Shown here one piece after another: positions 1 to 8,130 of a DNA stretch of 64,000 bases. The notes below the pieces were generated by a model. That model was given only the letters and a program-made list of their open reading frames with translations. It was not told where the DNA came from and ran no database searches. Made by a program: the position numbers and the translations under genes. The stretch spans positions 3,968,001 to 4,032,000 of the forward strand of contig NC_009445.1 of assembly GCF_000026145.1 (NCBI RefSeq), in the 5' to 3' direction. Source of the stretch: Bradyrhizobium sp. ORS 278. GTDB taxonomy: Bacteria > Pseudomonadota > Alphaproteobacteria > Rhizobiales > Xanthobacteraceae. The number at the start of each line of letters is the position of its first letter. Position 1 is the stretch's first letter.

Positions 1-19
1 CTGATCAAGCTCCTTCTCC

Positions 20-793
20 TCACGGCGCCCTCTTGAACGGCGCCACCTTGATGCCCGCCGCGTCGAGCGCCTGGCGCACCTCGCGGGCGATCTCGACGGC
101 GCCGGCGGTATCGCCGTGAATGCAGACGGTGTCGGTGCGCATCTTCATCACCTTGCCCGTCACCGAGACGACAGCGCCGTCCTGGACCATGCGCACGACG
201 CGGTCGGCAATCTGCTTGGGATCGTGCAGCACGGCGCCGGGCTTGCTGCGTGAGACCAGCAGGCCGTTGTCGTCATAGGCGCGATCGGCGAACACCTCGT
301 GCGCCATCGACAGGTTCGCCTTCTCGCCCGCAGTCACCAGCTTCGAATTGGCCAGCACGACGAAGATCAGGCTGGGATCGACGGCCTTGATCGCCTTCGC
401 GATCGCGTTCGCCGTCATGTCGTCCTCGCAGGCGACGTTGGACAATGCGCCATGCGCCTTCACATGCGTGACCTTGTGGCCGGCGGCAGTCGCGATCGCC
501 TGCAGCGCGCCGATCTGATAGGCGACGAGGTTCTCGATCTCCGATGATTTCAGACCGGGCACCGGACGGCGGCCGAAGCCGTGCAGATCGCGATAGCCGG
601 GATGCGCGCCGATGCTGACGCCTTTGGCCTTCGCCATCTCGACCGTCCGGCGCATGATGTCGGCATCGCCGGCATGGAAGCCGCAGGCCACGTTGACCGA
701 CGTCGCCAGTTCGATCATTGCGGCGTCGTTGCCCATCTCCCAAGGGCCAAAGCTTTCTCCGAGGTCGCAGTTCAGGTCGACGGTGCTGGTCAT
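20..793 (-). CDS. pxpA: 5-oxoprolinase subunit A (LamB/YcsF family)
   Basis: Subunit A of the ATP-dependent 5-oxoprolinase PxpABC, which opens 5-oxo-L-proline (pyroglutamate) to L-glutamate in the cytoplasm. The 257-aa product has the family N-terminal signature (residues 7-16, [10 protein letters not shown]) and conserved blocks such as [16 protein letters not shown] and VKAHGAL. Length matches the family (about 250 aa). It is the last gene of a minus-strand order pxpB-pxpC-pxpA; its ATG lies 51 bases after the pxpC stop, so co-transcription is likely. Family assignment is firm; the exact substrate is inferred from the complete three-gene set. Confidence 0.95.
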   Translation of the reverse strand: MTSTVDLNCDLGESFGPWEMGNDAAMIELATSVNVACGFHAGDADIMRRTVEMAKAKGVSIGAHPGYRDLHGFGRRPVPGLKSSEIENLVAYQIGALQAIATAAGHKVTHVKAHGALSNVACEDDMTANAIAKAIKAVDPSLIFVVLANSKLVTAGEKANLSMAHEVFADRAYDDNGLLVSRSKPGAVLHDPKQIADRVVRMVQDGAVVSVTGKVMKMRTDTVCIHGDTAGAVEIAREVRQALDAAGIKVAPFKRAP

Positions 794-844
794 GTCAGGG
801 CTCCGCGCGTTGAGGGGTCGGAAACAGCGTTAGCGGCGATCAGG

Positions 845-1879
845 TTAATCGGGCGTCACTCCGGGCCAGGTGGTGACGTCGGTTGCGCTGACGGCATGCC
901 CGGCCACGTTGGCCGTGAACAGCGCGTCCACGTCGAACTCGCTGCTCGTCAGCTCGCGGACACGATCCGGCAGGCTGCGCAGCAGATCCCTGTAGCGCCG
1001 CAGTTCGGCCTGGGCCTCGGCCATGCTCACCGCCTGGAAGCGGAACGGCGTGCCGGCCGGCGTCTGCGCCAGACGGCCGAAATCAGCAGTGATGACGGTC
1101 GCGATCTTCGGATAGCCGCCGCTGGTGCCGCGGTCGGACATCAGCACGATCGGCGAGCCGTTGCCGGGCACCTGGATGCTGCCCTCCACGGTGCCGTCGG
1201 AAACGATGTTGTGGCCGTGCAAATGACGGATCACCGGACCTTCGAGGCGATAGCCCATGCGGTCGCTGGTTGCCGAGACCGTCCAGTCGCTGCCCAGGAA
1301 CAGCGCCTTCATCTCGTTGCTGAACTCGTCGTCCTGCGGCCCCATGACGACCCGGATCGCGCCGCTTGTCTTCGGGAGCTCGATCCGCATCTCCGGGGTC
1401 TGACTCGCAGGCGCCGTCTGGAACACATCGCCCGACTGCAGCGGGCGCGGGTAGGGGCTGCCCAGTCCCGCACGCGCATTGACCGACAAACTGTCGAACA
1501 TCGGCTCACCGGCGATGCCGCCTTCGATGGCGAGATAGCTGAACGAGCCGCCGCGCGCGAAGCCGAGCGTCAGCCTGTCGCCCTCGTTCAAGGTGACCGA
1601 CGTATTCATCTCGACAGGACGTTTGGCCACATCAGCGGGCCGCGCTGCGCCGGACAGCGCCACGCGCAAAGCGCCGCCCCTGGCGACAAACGTCGCACCG
1701 AACGGACCGATCTCGATCGCGGCGGCCGTCAGCGCGTTGCCGACGAGGCTGTTCGCCGCCGCCAGCGCCAGCTTATCCATCGCGCCCGATGGCGTCAGCC
1801 CGTAGCGCTGCGCGCCGAAGCGGCCACCATCCTGCACCGAGCTTGCCGGACCGATCTGCGCAACGACGAGCATGCTCAT
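845..1879 (-). CDS. pxpC: 5-oxoprolinase subunit C (biotin-dependent carboxyltransferase-like, KipA family)
   Basis: 344-aa subunit C of 5-oxoprolinase, belonging to the KipA/allophanate-hydrolase C2-like fold. Visible family blocks include GPASSVQDGGRFGAQRYGL near the N-terminus, SGAMDKLALAAANSLVGN, and the late GNGSPIVLMSDRGTSGGYPK segment. The start at 1879 is chosen because its ATGA overlaps the stop of pxpB by four bases, giving translational coupling; an open frame continues upstream but runs inside pxpB and has no family similarity. Works with PxpA and PxpB on 5-oxoproline. Confidence 0.95.
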   Translation of the reverse strand: MSMLVVAQIGPASSVQDGGRFGAQRYGLTPSGAMDKLALAAANSLVGNALTAAAIEIGPFGATFVARGGALRVALSGAARPADVAKRPVEMNTSVTLNEGDRLTLGFARGGSFSYLAIEGGIAGEPMFDSLSVNARAGLGSPYPRPLQSGDVFQTAPASQTPEMRIELPKTSGAIRVVMGPQDDEFSNEMKALFLGSDWTVSATSDRMGYRLEGPVIRHLHGHNIVSDGTVEGSIQVPGNGSPIVLMSDRGTSGGYPKIATVITADFGRLAQTPAGTPFRFQAVSMAEAQAELRRYRDLLRSLPDRVRELTSSEFDVDALFTANVAGHAVSATDVTTWPGVTPD

Positions 1880-2607
1880 GCCGCGATCCGCTCCGCGATG
1901 AGCTCGCCGGCTGCGGCCGCGCGCTCCTGCTCGGCGAAGATCTTCTCGTCCACCGCCGTGAAGCTGACCTCGTCGCCCGGCTCGAGCAGGAAGGTCGGCT
2001 CGCGATGCAGTTGGAACGTTCGCATGGCGGTGCGGCCGAGCAGATGCCAGCCGCACGGGCCGGCCAGGCACTGGATGCCGGTCTGGATGCCGCCGATCGC
2101 GATGATGCCGGCCGGCGTCGCCAGCCGCGGGTTCTGCCGGCGTGACATCTGCAGTGAGGGATCGAGGCCCGACAGATAGGACCAGCCGGGCGTGAAGCCG
2201 ATCATCGCCACGCGATAGGTGCCCGCGACATGGCGCGCGACGACCTCGTCGGGCGTCAGTCTGAGCGCCTTGGCGACGTCCTCGAGGTCGATACCGTTCT
2301 CGCCGCCATAGCAGACCGGCACCCGCCAGCGCCTGATATCGGTCTCCGGCGCCAGCGACCCGGCCGACAGCGCCAGCAGCCTGGCGCAGAGCGTATCGTA
2401 ATCGATCGAGCCCGGATCGTAGTGCACCAGGAGCGAGCGATAGGTCGGCACCGTCTCGGTAAGTCCCGCGATGCCCGCCGCCGCCAGCGCATGATCGAGC
2501 GCGAGCACACGGCGGTTCGCCGTCTCGTCGATGGTCCGGCTGAACTCTACGGTGACGGCGCTGTCGCCGCTGGGCAGCAGGCGAGGGGGCGGAAAAGGAT
2601 CGGCCAT
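1876..2607 (-). CDS. pxpB: 5-oxoprolinase subunit B (KipI/allophanate hydrolase C1-like)
   Basis: 243-aa subunit B of PxpABC. Family landmarks are LPSGDSAVTVEF at the N-terminus, VCYGGENGIDLEDVA in the middle and the GFTPGWSYLSGLDPSL block followed by PAGIIAIGGIQTGI. The ATG at 2607 gives the usual length; the open frame extends about 31 codons upstream without similarity. It is the first gene of the operon and overlaps pxpC by four bases. The 246-base gap to the divergent gene at 2854 should hold the promoters for both directions and includes an AT-rich patch at about 2680-2710. Confidence 0.95.
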   Translation of the reverse strand: MADPFPPPRLLPSGDSAVTVEFSRTIDETANRRVLALDHALAAAGIAGLTETVPTYRSLLVHYDPGSIDYDTLCARLLALSAGSLAPETDIRRWRVPVCYGGENGIDLEDVAKALRLTPDEVVARHVAGTYRVAMIGFTPGWSYLSGLDPSLQMSRRQNPRLATPAGIIAIGGIQTGIQCLAGPCGWHLLGRTAMRTFQLHREPTFLLEPGDEVSFTAVDEKIFAEQERAAAAGELIAERIAA

Positions 2608-2853
2608 GAGTCGCGAAATCGTTTCGGGTACTGGTTCCTGATTAGCTGCTTTCGGCTGCAAGTGGAATTGGGTCAAAATCAAAAACTCTCGAAAATTCAA
2701 TAAATTAATCGGATGTCTTGCGATAAGCAGACTTTATCGGGCCGCTGCAACCCCGCATGCGCTGGGTGCACGGAGCATGCCCTTGACGCAGCGTTCGTCG
2801 CTCGCAAGATGCGCCGTCTTTTCCGCCAGCCCGTTTGGAGCGCCAGTCTCACA
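2608..2853. promoter_or_regulatory. Divergent intergenic region, pxpB / RraA-like gene
   Basis: Space between the divergent starts of pxpB (minus) and the RraA-like gene (plus). It contains the most AT-rich stretch of the area (about 2665-2712, poly-A runs and AATAAATTAATC), the sort of sequence in which promoters lie in this high-GC genome. I could not assign specific -35/-10 boxes or an operator with confidence. Confidence 0.4.
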
Positions 2854-3552
2854 ATGTCCCTCACGCCCGAAGCCATCGCCACCCTGTCGCAGGTCACCAC
2901 CGCGACCATCACCACGGTCCTGCTGAAGAAGGGGTTGCGCAATGTCTGGATGCGCGGCGCCAGGCCGCTGCGCCCGGGACAGAAGCGGCTGGTCGGCCCG
3001 GCCTTCACCTTGCGCTTCGTGCCGGCGCGCGAGGATCTGGCGACGCCGGAATCCTGGTCGTCGCCGATCTCGACCCGCACCGCGATCGAGGCCATGCCGG
3101 AGGGCTGCATCGCCGTCGTCGATGCGATGGGCGTCAAGAACGCCGGCATCTTCGGCGACATTCTCTGCGCCCGCATGGTCAAGCGCGGCGTCACCGCGCT
3201 GATCACCGACGGCGTCGTGCGTGACCTCGAGGGCGTGATGGGCACGGGTCTTCCGGTGTGGTGCGACGGCTATGCCGCGCCGCCGTCGGTCGCGGGCCTG
3301 ACCTTCGTCGGCTGGGGCGAGGCGATCGGCTGCGGCGGCGTCGCGGTGTTCCCGAACGACGTCGTCGTCGCCGACCAGGACGGCGCGGTGCTGATCCCGC
3401 AGGCAATGCTCGACCACGTGCTCGCCGAAGGCCCGGAGCAAGAGCGCATGGAGGCGTGGATCGTCGACGAGGTGAACAAAGGCGCGGTCCTGCCGGGCCT
3501 GTATCCGATGAACGCCGAAACCAAGGCGCGCTACGCCGCGTCGAAGAAGTAG
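2854..3552 (+). CDS. RraA-family aldolase-like protein (4-hydroxy-4-methyl-2-oxoglutarate aldolase type)
   Basis: 232-aa member of the RraA/HMG-aldolase family. The C-terminal half has the family's Gly-rich strand, and the catalytic ITDGVVRDLEG block carries the Arg-Asp pair used by HMG/CHA aldolases for substrate and metal binding. The start at 2854 gives normal family length. Such proteins either cleave 4-hydroxy-4-methyl-2-oxoglutarate or oxaloacetate to pyruvate, or act as RNase E regulators. The longer-than-RraA length and neighbouring catabolic cupin favour a metabolic lyase, but the substrate cannot be read from sequence. A cupin gene follows after 42 bases. Confidence 0.8.
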   Translation: MSLTPEAIATLSQVTTATITTVLLKKGLRNVWMRGARPLRPGQKRLVGPAFTLRFVPAREDLATPESWSSPISTRTAIEAMPEGCIAVVDAMGVKNAGIFGDILCARMVKRGVTALITDGVVRDLEGVMGTGLPVWCDGYAAPPSVAGLTFVGWGEAIGCGGVAVFPNDVVVADQDGAVLIPQAMLDHVLAEGPEQERMEAWIVDEVNKGAVLPGLYPMNAETKARYAASKK

Positions 3553-3594
3553 TTCGCCGCGACAATCGATCGACGGCACAGAGCCAGGAAAGGC

Positions 3595-4008
3595 ATGACC
3601 ATGGTGGATGTTTATCTCGCGGGCTCCCGCCCGACGCGCCGGGCGGCGGCCGAAAGCTTCACGGGGACTGTCTGGCAGGACCCGATCATCACGCCGCAGG
3701 CGCCCGCCCGCGTGGCGTCGGCGCGCGTGGCGTTCGAGCCCGGCGCCCGCACCGCCTGGCATACCCATCCGCTCGGCCAGACTCTCTACGTCATCCAGGG
3801 CGTCGGCCGGGTGCAGGCAAAGGGCGGACCGGTGCGCGAGATCAAGGCCGGCGACGTCGTCTGGATTCCGCCGGGAGAGAAACACTGGCATGGCGCCGCG
3901 CCGACCACGGGCATGGTCCATGTCGCGATGCATGAATCGCTCAACGGCGAGCACGTGACCTGGATGGAGCACGTCACCGACGAGGAATACGCCACGCCCG
4001 TCGGCTAA
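3595..4008 (+). CDS. Small cupin, (R)-hydroxynitrile lyase / mandelonitrile lyase-like
   Basis: 137-aa single-domain cupin. It closely matches, from memory, the bacterial Mn-dependent (R)-hydroxynitrile lyases (Granulicella GtHNL type): FTGTVW near residue 22, FEPGARTAWHTHPLGQTL at 48-64, GDVVWIPPGEKHWHGAAPTT at 87-106. The metal ligands map to His56, His58, Gln62 and His97, and the proposed catalytic His to His109, so the active-site set is complete. Such enzymes reversibly split cyanohydrins to aldehyde plus HCN in vitro; the natural role is unsettled. The start at 3595 has an AGGAAAGG ribosome site (about 3586-3593); an in-frame ATG follows two codons later. A terminator lies just downstream. 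Confidence 0.85.
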   Translation: MTMVDVYLAGSRPTRRAAAESFTGTVWQDPIITPQAPARVASARVAFEPGARTAWHTHPLGQTLYVIQGVGRVQAKGGPVREIKAGDVVWIPPGEKHWHGAAPTTGMVHVAMHESLNGEHVTWMEHVTDEEYATPVG

Positions 4009-4030
4009 GGCTGGACTGACAGGATGTCGG

Positions 4031-4054
4031 GCGCGCGGTCGCAAGGCCGCGCGC
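4031..4054 (+). terminator. Rho-independent terminator after cupin gene
   Basis: Eight-base perfect stem GCGCGCGG / CCGCGCGC with an eight-base loop, followed by TTTTGCTTT. It sits 23 bases after the cupin stop and before the convergent DUF2147 gene. Confidence 0.75.
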
Positions 4055-4076
4055 TTTTGCTTTGGAGCAGCAGCGC

Positions 4077-4967
4077 TCAGTTCACGCGCGTCCAGGTCTG
4101 GCCGCCGCAGAACATGCCGCCAAAGGCGCAGCCCTGCACGCGCAGGCTGTCCGGGCCCTTGAGCGCGATGGTCGAATCGTAAGTGCTGCCGCTGCTCGGG
4201 TCGAAGATCCGGCCGCTCCACTTCTTCTCTTTGTCGTTCGGCCGCATGTTGATCAGGATCTGCTCGCCGTTCTGGTTGGTCTTGGCGTCGATCGAGTAGC
4301 CGCAGAGATTGGCGCCGCATGGCTCGATGCGGATCTTGCCCTCCTTCTCCTCTGTCAGCCAGATGCCAACCGGCGAGTTCTGATCGCGCACGGACGGCGG
4401 CGGCGCCACTGTTGTCGCCACGGTGGCCGGAGCCTGGGCCGGGCGCGGCTGTGGCTGGACCGCCGCCGGCGGAGGCGCCACGGGAGCAGCAACGGTCGGC
4501 GCTCCGGCAGGCGGCGTCAGCGGAGCGGCTGCCGGCGCGGGCGCGGCTGGCGCAGCCACGGCTGCTGACGGCACGGCTGCCTGGACTGGGGCAGGTGCGA
4601 CGGGGGCAGGTGCGACGGGCGCCGGTGGCGGGCTCACCGGCACGGCTGCGGTCGGCGCCGGTGCGGCCGGCACTGCGGCAGGGGGCGACGCAGCAGGCGC
4701 CTGCGCGGGTGTGGATGGCGTCACCGCCGCCTCGGCAGGCGCTTGGGCCGGCTTGTCCGCGCCCGGCTGCGGCCTGGCCGCCGTATCCTGATCGCGCTTG
4801 GCGCGCTTGGGCTTCTTCTGCTCGGTGTTGTCGTAGACGCCGGGGATCTGCACGGTGCCGCGGTCGGGATCGATGCGGATGGTCTTGCCGCCATATTCGA
4901 TCACGTATTGCGCCTGGGCGGCACTGCTGGCCAGAACCACGGCAGCAACGGCCAACAGCCTCTTCAT
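4077..4967 (-). CDS. Secreted DUF2147 protein with long Ala/Pro-rich linker
   Basis: 296-aa exported protein. The start at 4967 gives a clean Sec signal peptide (MKRLLAVAAVVLASSAAQA, cleavage near residue 19-21) preceded by GGAGATCCTG. A short N-terminal segment (YVIEYGGKTIRIDPDRG) is followed by about 120 residues of Ala/Pro/Val repeats, then a C-terminal DUF2147 domain (about 200-296) with GIWLTEEKEGKIRIEPCG, a CGYSID motif and closing Cys-containing FGGMFCGGQTWTR. DUF2147 proteins are periplasmic or outer-membrane associated with no established reaction. The linker is in-frame low complexity, giving a wall-spanning or flexible tether appearance. Confidence 0.85.
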   Translation of the reverse strand: MKRLLAVAAVVLASSAAQAQYVIEYGGKTIRIDPDRGTVQIPGVYDNTEQKKPKRAKRDQDTAARPQPGADKPAQAPAEAAVTPSTPAQAPAASPPAAVPAAPAPTAAVPVSPPPAPVAPAPVAPAPVQAAVPSAAVAAPAAPAPAAAPLTPPAGAPTVAAPVAPPPAAVQPQPRPAQAPATVATTVAPPPSVRDQNSPVGIWLTEEKEGKIRIEPCGANLCGYSIDAKTNQNGEQILINMRPNDKEKKWSGRIFDPSSGSTYDSTIALKGPDSLRVQGCAFGGMFCGGQTWTRVN

Positions 4968-5058
4968 CAGGATCTCCGCGATGTCGGTTGCTGATGTGAG
5001 CGAGCTCACGCGCTGGTAAGTCGCGCATCGCACACCTCCGGTTCAATCCGCCGAGGGC

Positions 5059-5547
5059 TCAAAAATCCAGCGGCGCATTGTCGACCACCTCCTTCATCAC
5101 GAAGAACGTGCGGGTCTGCCGTACGCTGGGCAGCGAGATCAGCTGGTCGCCATGCATGCGATTGAAATCCTGCATGTCGCGGACGCGGATCTTGAGAAAG
5201 AAGTCGAAGTCGCCGGCGACGAGATGGCAATCGAGCACGAATTTCAGCTTGCGGATCGCGGCTTCGAAGGTGCGGAAGCTCTCCGGCGTCGAGCGGTCGA
5301 GGACGACGCCGACCAGCACGAGCGCGCTGCGCTCGACCTTCTCCGGCGCGATCTGCGCACGCACGCTCTTGATATAGCCGTCCTCGAACAGGCGCTGGGT
5401 GCGGCGATGGCAGGTCGCCGGGCTGACATGAACGGCAGCGGCGAGCTCGGCATTGCTCATCCGGCCGTCCTTCTGCAGCAGCTGCAGAATGCGGCGATCG
5501 ACACGGTCGAGATCCGCGTCGGAAGTTTCTTTCGTTGAAGGCGCCAT
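5059..5547 (-). CDS. acdR: Lrp/AsnC-family regulator, probable AcdR
   Basis: 162-aa Lrp/AsnC-type regulator with an N-terminal winged helix-turn-helix (RVDRRILQLLQKDGRMSNAE, then VSPATCHRRTQRLFEDGYI) and a C-terminal RAM ligand domain containing AGDFDFFLKIRVRDM. It is transcribed divergently from acdS with 133 bases between starts, the arrangement of AcdR, which controls ACC deaminase in many rhizobia and pseudomonads. Regulation by AcdR is inferred from this synteny. An in-frame stop precedes the frame, and the ATG at 5547 gives the family length. Confidence 0.9.
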   Translation of the reverse strand: MAPSTKETSDADLDRVDRRILQLLQKDGRMSNAELAAAVHVSPATCHRRTQRLFEDGYIKSVRAQIAPEKVERSALVLVGVVLDRSTPESFRTFEAAIRKLKFVLDCHLVAGDFDFFLKIRVRDMQDFNRMHGDQLISLPSVRQTRTFFVMKEVVDNAPLDF

Positions 5548-5680
5548 GAACGGATGTTTCCATCAGTATCAAAGGAATAATCGGATGTAAGCATGAAAAT
5601 AGTCGCCGAAAAAGAGAGCACCTTTCCGGAGCTTTTACGTAAGATGACGTCAGCCCATCACCCCATCCACGGAGAGACCC
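5548..5680. promoter_or_regulatory. acdR-acdS divergent control region
   Basis: 133-base spacer between the divergent starts. It is markedly AT-richer than its surroundings (ATCAAAGGAATAATCGGATG and TGAAAATAGTCGCCGAAAAA lie here) and should hold the AcdR binding site and both promoters. A GGAGAG ribosome site precedes the GTG start of acdS. I saw no convincing sigma-54 (GG-N10-GC) promoter. Confidence 0.5.
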
Positions 5681-6700
5681 GTGCTTCGGCTCGACAAGTT
5701 CAAGAAGTATTCGCTCACCTTCGGCGTGACCCCGATCGAGCATCTGCCGCGCCTGACGGCCGCCCTCGGCGGCAAGGTGCAGATCTACGCCAAGCGCGAC
5801 GACTGCAACTCGGGCCTTGCGATGGGCGGCAACAAGCTGCGCAAGCTCGAATACATCGTGCCCGACGCGATCGAGTCGAACGCCGACACGCTGGTGTCGA
5901 TCGGCGGCGTGCAGTCCAACCACACCCGCATGGTGGCGGCGACCGCGGCCAAGATCGGCATGAAGTGCGTCGTTGTGCAGGAGAGCTGGGTGCCTCACGA
6001 GGACGCCGTCTATGACCGCGTCGGCAACATCCTGATGACCCGCCTGATGGGCGCCGACAGCCGCATCGTCGAGGACGGTTTCGACATCGGCATCCGCAAG
6101 AGCTGGGAGAACGCGATCCAGTCGGTGAAGGATGCCGGCGGCAAGCCCTATGGCATTCCGGCCGGCGCCTCCGTGCACAAGTTCGGCGGCCTGGGCTATG
6201 TCGGCTTCGCCGAGGAGGTGAGGGCGCAGGAAGCCGAGATGGGCATCAAGTTCGACTACATCATCGTGTGCGTCGTCACCGGCTCGACGCAAGGGGGCAT
6301 GATCGTCGGCTTCGCCGCCGACGGCCGGGCCGACCGCGTCATCGGCATCGACGCCTCCGGCACGCCGGAGCAGACCCGTGCCCAGGTGCGGCAGATCGTC
6401 GACAACACCGCCGAGCTCGTCGAGCTCGGCCGCAAGGTGCGCGACGACGAGATCGTCATTCTCAACGACTACGCCTATCCGGCCTATGGCGTCCCGAGCG
6501 CCGAGACCAACGAGGCCATCCGCCTCGCCGCCCGCACCGAGGCGATGATCACCGACCCGGTCTACGAGGGCAAGTCGATGCAGGGCATGATCGACCTCGT
6601 CAAGAAGGGCTACTTCCCGGAAGGCTCGAAGGTCCTCTACGCCCATCTCGGCGGCGCCCCGGCGATCAACGGCTACAGCTACACCTATCGCAACGGCTGA
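5681..6700 (+). CDS. acdS: 1-aminocyclopropane-1-carboxylate deaminase
   Basis: 339-aa PLP enzyme that converts ACC, the plant ethylene precursor, to 2-oxobutyrate and ammonia. The PLP lysine is Lys52 in [11 protein letters not shown] (Lys51 of the Pseudomonas enzyme). The ACC-deaminase-specific Tyr-Glu pair is present in [12 protein letters not shown] and the substrate-site Leu in [10 protein letters not shown], which separates it from D-cysteine desulfhydrase. The start is GTG at 5681 with GGAGAG five bases upstream. The sequence is essentially the bradyrhizobial AcdS I recall. In plant-associated bacteria it lowers host ethylene, aiding root growth and nodulation. Divergent from acdR. Confidence 0.97.
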   Translation: MLRLDKFKKYSLTFGVTPIEHLPRLTAALGGKVQIYAKRDDCNSGLAMGGNKLRKLEYIVPDAIESNADTLVSIGGVQSNHTRMVAATAAKIGMKCVVVQESWVPHEDAVYDRVGNILMTRLMGADSRIVEDGFDIGIRKSWENAIQSVKDAGGKPYGIPAGASVHKFGGLGYVGFAEEVRAQEAEMGIKFDYIIVCVVTGSTQGGMIVGFAADGRADRVIGIDASGTPEQTRAQVRQIVDNTAELVELGRKVRDDEIVILNDYAYPAYGVPSAETNEAIRLAARTEAMITDPVYEGKSMQGMIDLVKKGYFPEGSKVLYAHLGGAPAINGYSYTYRNG

Positions 6701-6761
6701 GACGGCCTTGTAGCTTGCTTGCAGCCTCGCGGTGAGCCGAGGTCCCACCTCACACTCCGCT

Positions 6762-6885
6762 GTCGTCCCGGCCTCCGAGCCGGGACCCATAGCCACCGAA
6801 CGTCGTGTTGGATTCGACTGCATCTCCGCGCCTGCCACAAACTTCGGCCTGTGGTTATGGGTCCCGGCTCGGAGGCCGGGACGAC
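6762..6885. repeat. Perfect 30-base inverted repeat, intergenic repeat family
   Basis: Two arms, 6762-6791 and 6856-6885, are exact reverse complements over 30 bases (GTCGTCCCGGCCTCCGAGCC at the start of the left arm), separated by 64 bases. Each arm itself holds a CCCGGCCTCCGAGCCGGG palindrome. This GTCCCGG...CCGGGAC type is a dispersed element familiar from Bradyrhizobium and Rhodopseudomonas intergenic regions. It could fold as a transcript terminator for acdS. Confidence 0.85.
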
Positions 6886-6993
6886 ACCGAATGTGTGGCA
6901 TGGGCGATCCACATAACTACTAACGCGACATTGCGTTCTCGCGACGCATCCACGTCCGAGTGATCCATCAGTCGACCCTCTGCAAATGAGAGG

Positions 6994-7096
6994 GCGCAGG
7001 GAATGCCGGGCGCTGGCCGCAACCCATGGCCCGCCTGCAAACAAAAAGCAGGCGGCAGTCACCACAGGTTCAGCCGAACTCCGGCATTCCCTGCGC
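6994..7096. repeat. Nested inverted repeat (GCGCAGGGAATGCCGG family)
   Basis: Outer arms 6994-7009 and 7081-7096 are exact 16-base reverse complements. Inside, CCGCCTGC (7031-7038) and GCAGGCGG (7048-7055) form a second hairpin around an A-rich loop. The architecture (long outer stem, short inner stem) matches a mobile or dispersed intergenic repeat rather than a gene. No protein-coding frame here is convincing. Confidence 0.75.
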
Positions 7097-7484
7097 GATG
7101 GTCTTAACAGTTATACGTGTTCTCCCCGGTGTACGGGCTTGTTAGCCACCGTCGCCCGAGGGGATCATCATCACCCCCGGACTTGACGCCAGCGTCGCGG
7201 CGCCAGGACCACACGACTTCCCGTCCGCATCATGCCGTTCGTCCGCGCAGCCCAAGCTGCGCTGCGGCACATCAGCGGCCATCGCCTCCCCACCTCGCGT
7301 GTCGTGACGATCGCGCGCAACGCCCCTCTCGTCGAGGCGGGATGGCGGCAGTGAACCACAAATTTCGGAAAAACGCAAGAGATATGTTTTGGACAAGAGG
7401 GATTGGCGAGATGTTTTTCCTGAAATCTGTCGGAAACATTCCTGAGCGGCACCAGCAGCGTCATCGGCCGGGCGCGCTTTGGCA

Positions 7485-7655
7485 AACTCCGTCGTCGTCC
7501 CGGGCAAGCCGGAGCGGCGCAGAGCGCCGCGCAGGCGCCGACCCGGGATCCATACTCCGCGGCGGGAGTGGTTGGATGAGATCGGAGCCGCGGACCTGCC
7601 GCGACACGGCGGCCTGCGAGTATGGATCCCGGCGTTCGCCGGGATGACGACGGAG
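7485..7655. repeat. Inverted repeat with nested palindrome (CCCGGGATCCATACTC family)
   Basis: Outer arms around 7485-7500 (CTCCGTCGTCGTCCCG) and 7637-7655 pair with one mismatch. Inner arms 7544-7557 (CGGGATCCATACTC) and 7618-7631 are exact reverse complements. This type of repeat, in which GGATCCATA and CGGGATGACGAC flank a variable centre, is widespread in bradyrhizobial intergenic DNA. Confidence 0.75.
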
Positions 7656-8130
7656 GGCGAGGCGGCAGCTTGCCTTCGGGCTCGCAGAGTTGGTCGTGAA
7701 CGCTGGCTCCGCGGCGTACGGGAGTCAGCCGGCGTCTCGAGAGGTTGTGGGCAAAGGCGCGCTGGTCCTGTTAGTCGTGTGTCGACCGCGTGAGCGCGCC
7801 GGATGCAGCAACGGCTTGACTTTCCCTTCTGCCGCCCTTAGGGAACGCCACCCCGCGCAACCCGCGCGGATTGAACAGAGGCGTAGCATGACAGACGATA
7901 GCCAGCACCGGGAGTCTCGCTAGCGCGTCCGTCGAGGCGTGCTTGCGCGCCTCCCTTCTGATGCCGGACGGCCGACGCCGCCGGCACATCCCCTCACAAC
8001 GAGTCTGAGACATCGAAGCCTGCGATGCGCATGGGCGCATTGCGAGCCTGTCGCTGCGCGTCCTCACGGATTCGCGGCGCGATGCCGCATGGCTCGTCTT
8101 GTCCTGAAGAGACTCCAGCGGAGTTTGAAG
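7656..8130. other. Gene-free stretch upstream of EF-G paralogue
   Basis: Between the last inverted repeat and the EF-G-like start I see no supported gene. The segment around 7770-7925 resembles another dispersed bradyrhizobial intergenic sequence, and the only short frame (ATG at 7888, 11 codons) is not compelling. The promoter of the downstream gene should lie in its 3' part; no clear boxes could be assigned. Confidence 0.4.

Noticed and set aside
581..2179. 532-codon plus-strand open frame opposite pxpA, pxpC and pxpB
   Set aside because: Arg/Ala/His-rich composition typical of the antisense of high-GC genes, no domain; the minus-strand 5-oxoprolinase genes account for the region.
2734..5046. 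770-codon minus-strand open frame
   Set aside because: It runs antisense to the RraA-like and cupin genes and overlaps the DUF2147 gene in another frame; no protein family look.
5593..6015. ATG at 5593 as start of a leader peptide before acdS
   Set aside because: The frame does not close before acdS and continues antagonistically through it in another frame; no sign of a leader.
7117..7647. Open frames within the repeat-rich gap
   Set aside because: They read through inverted repeats and carry Arg/Ser-rich sequence seen in spurious predictions from such repeats.
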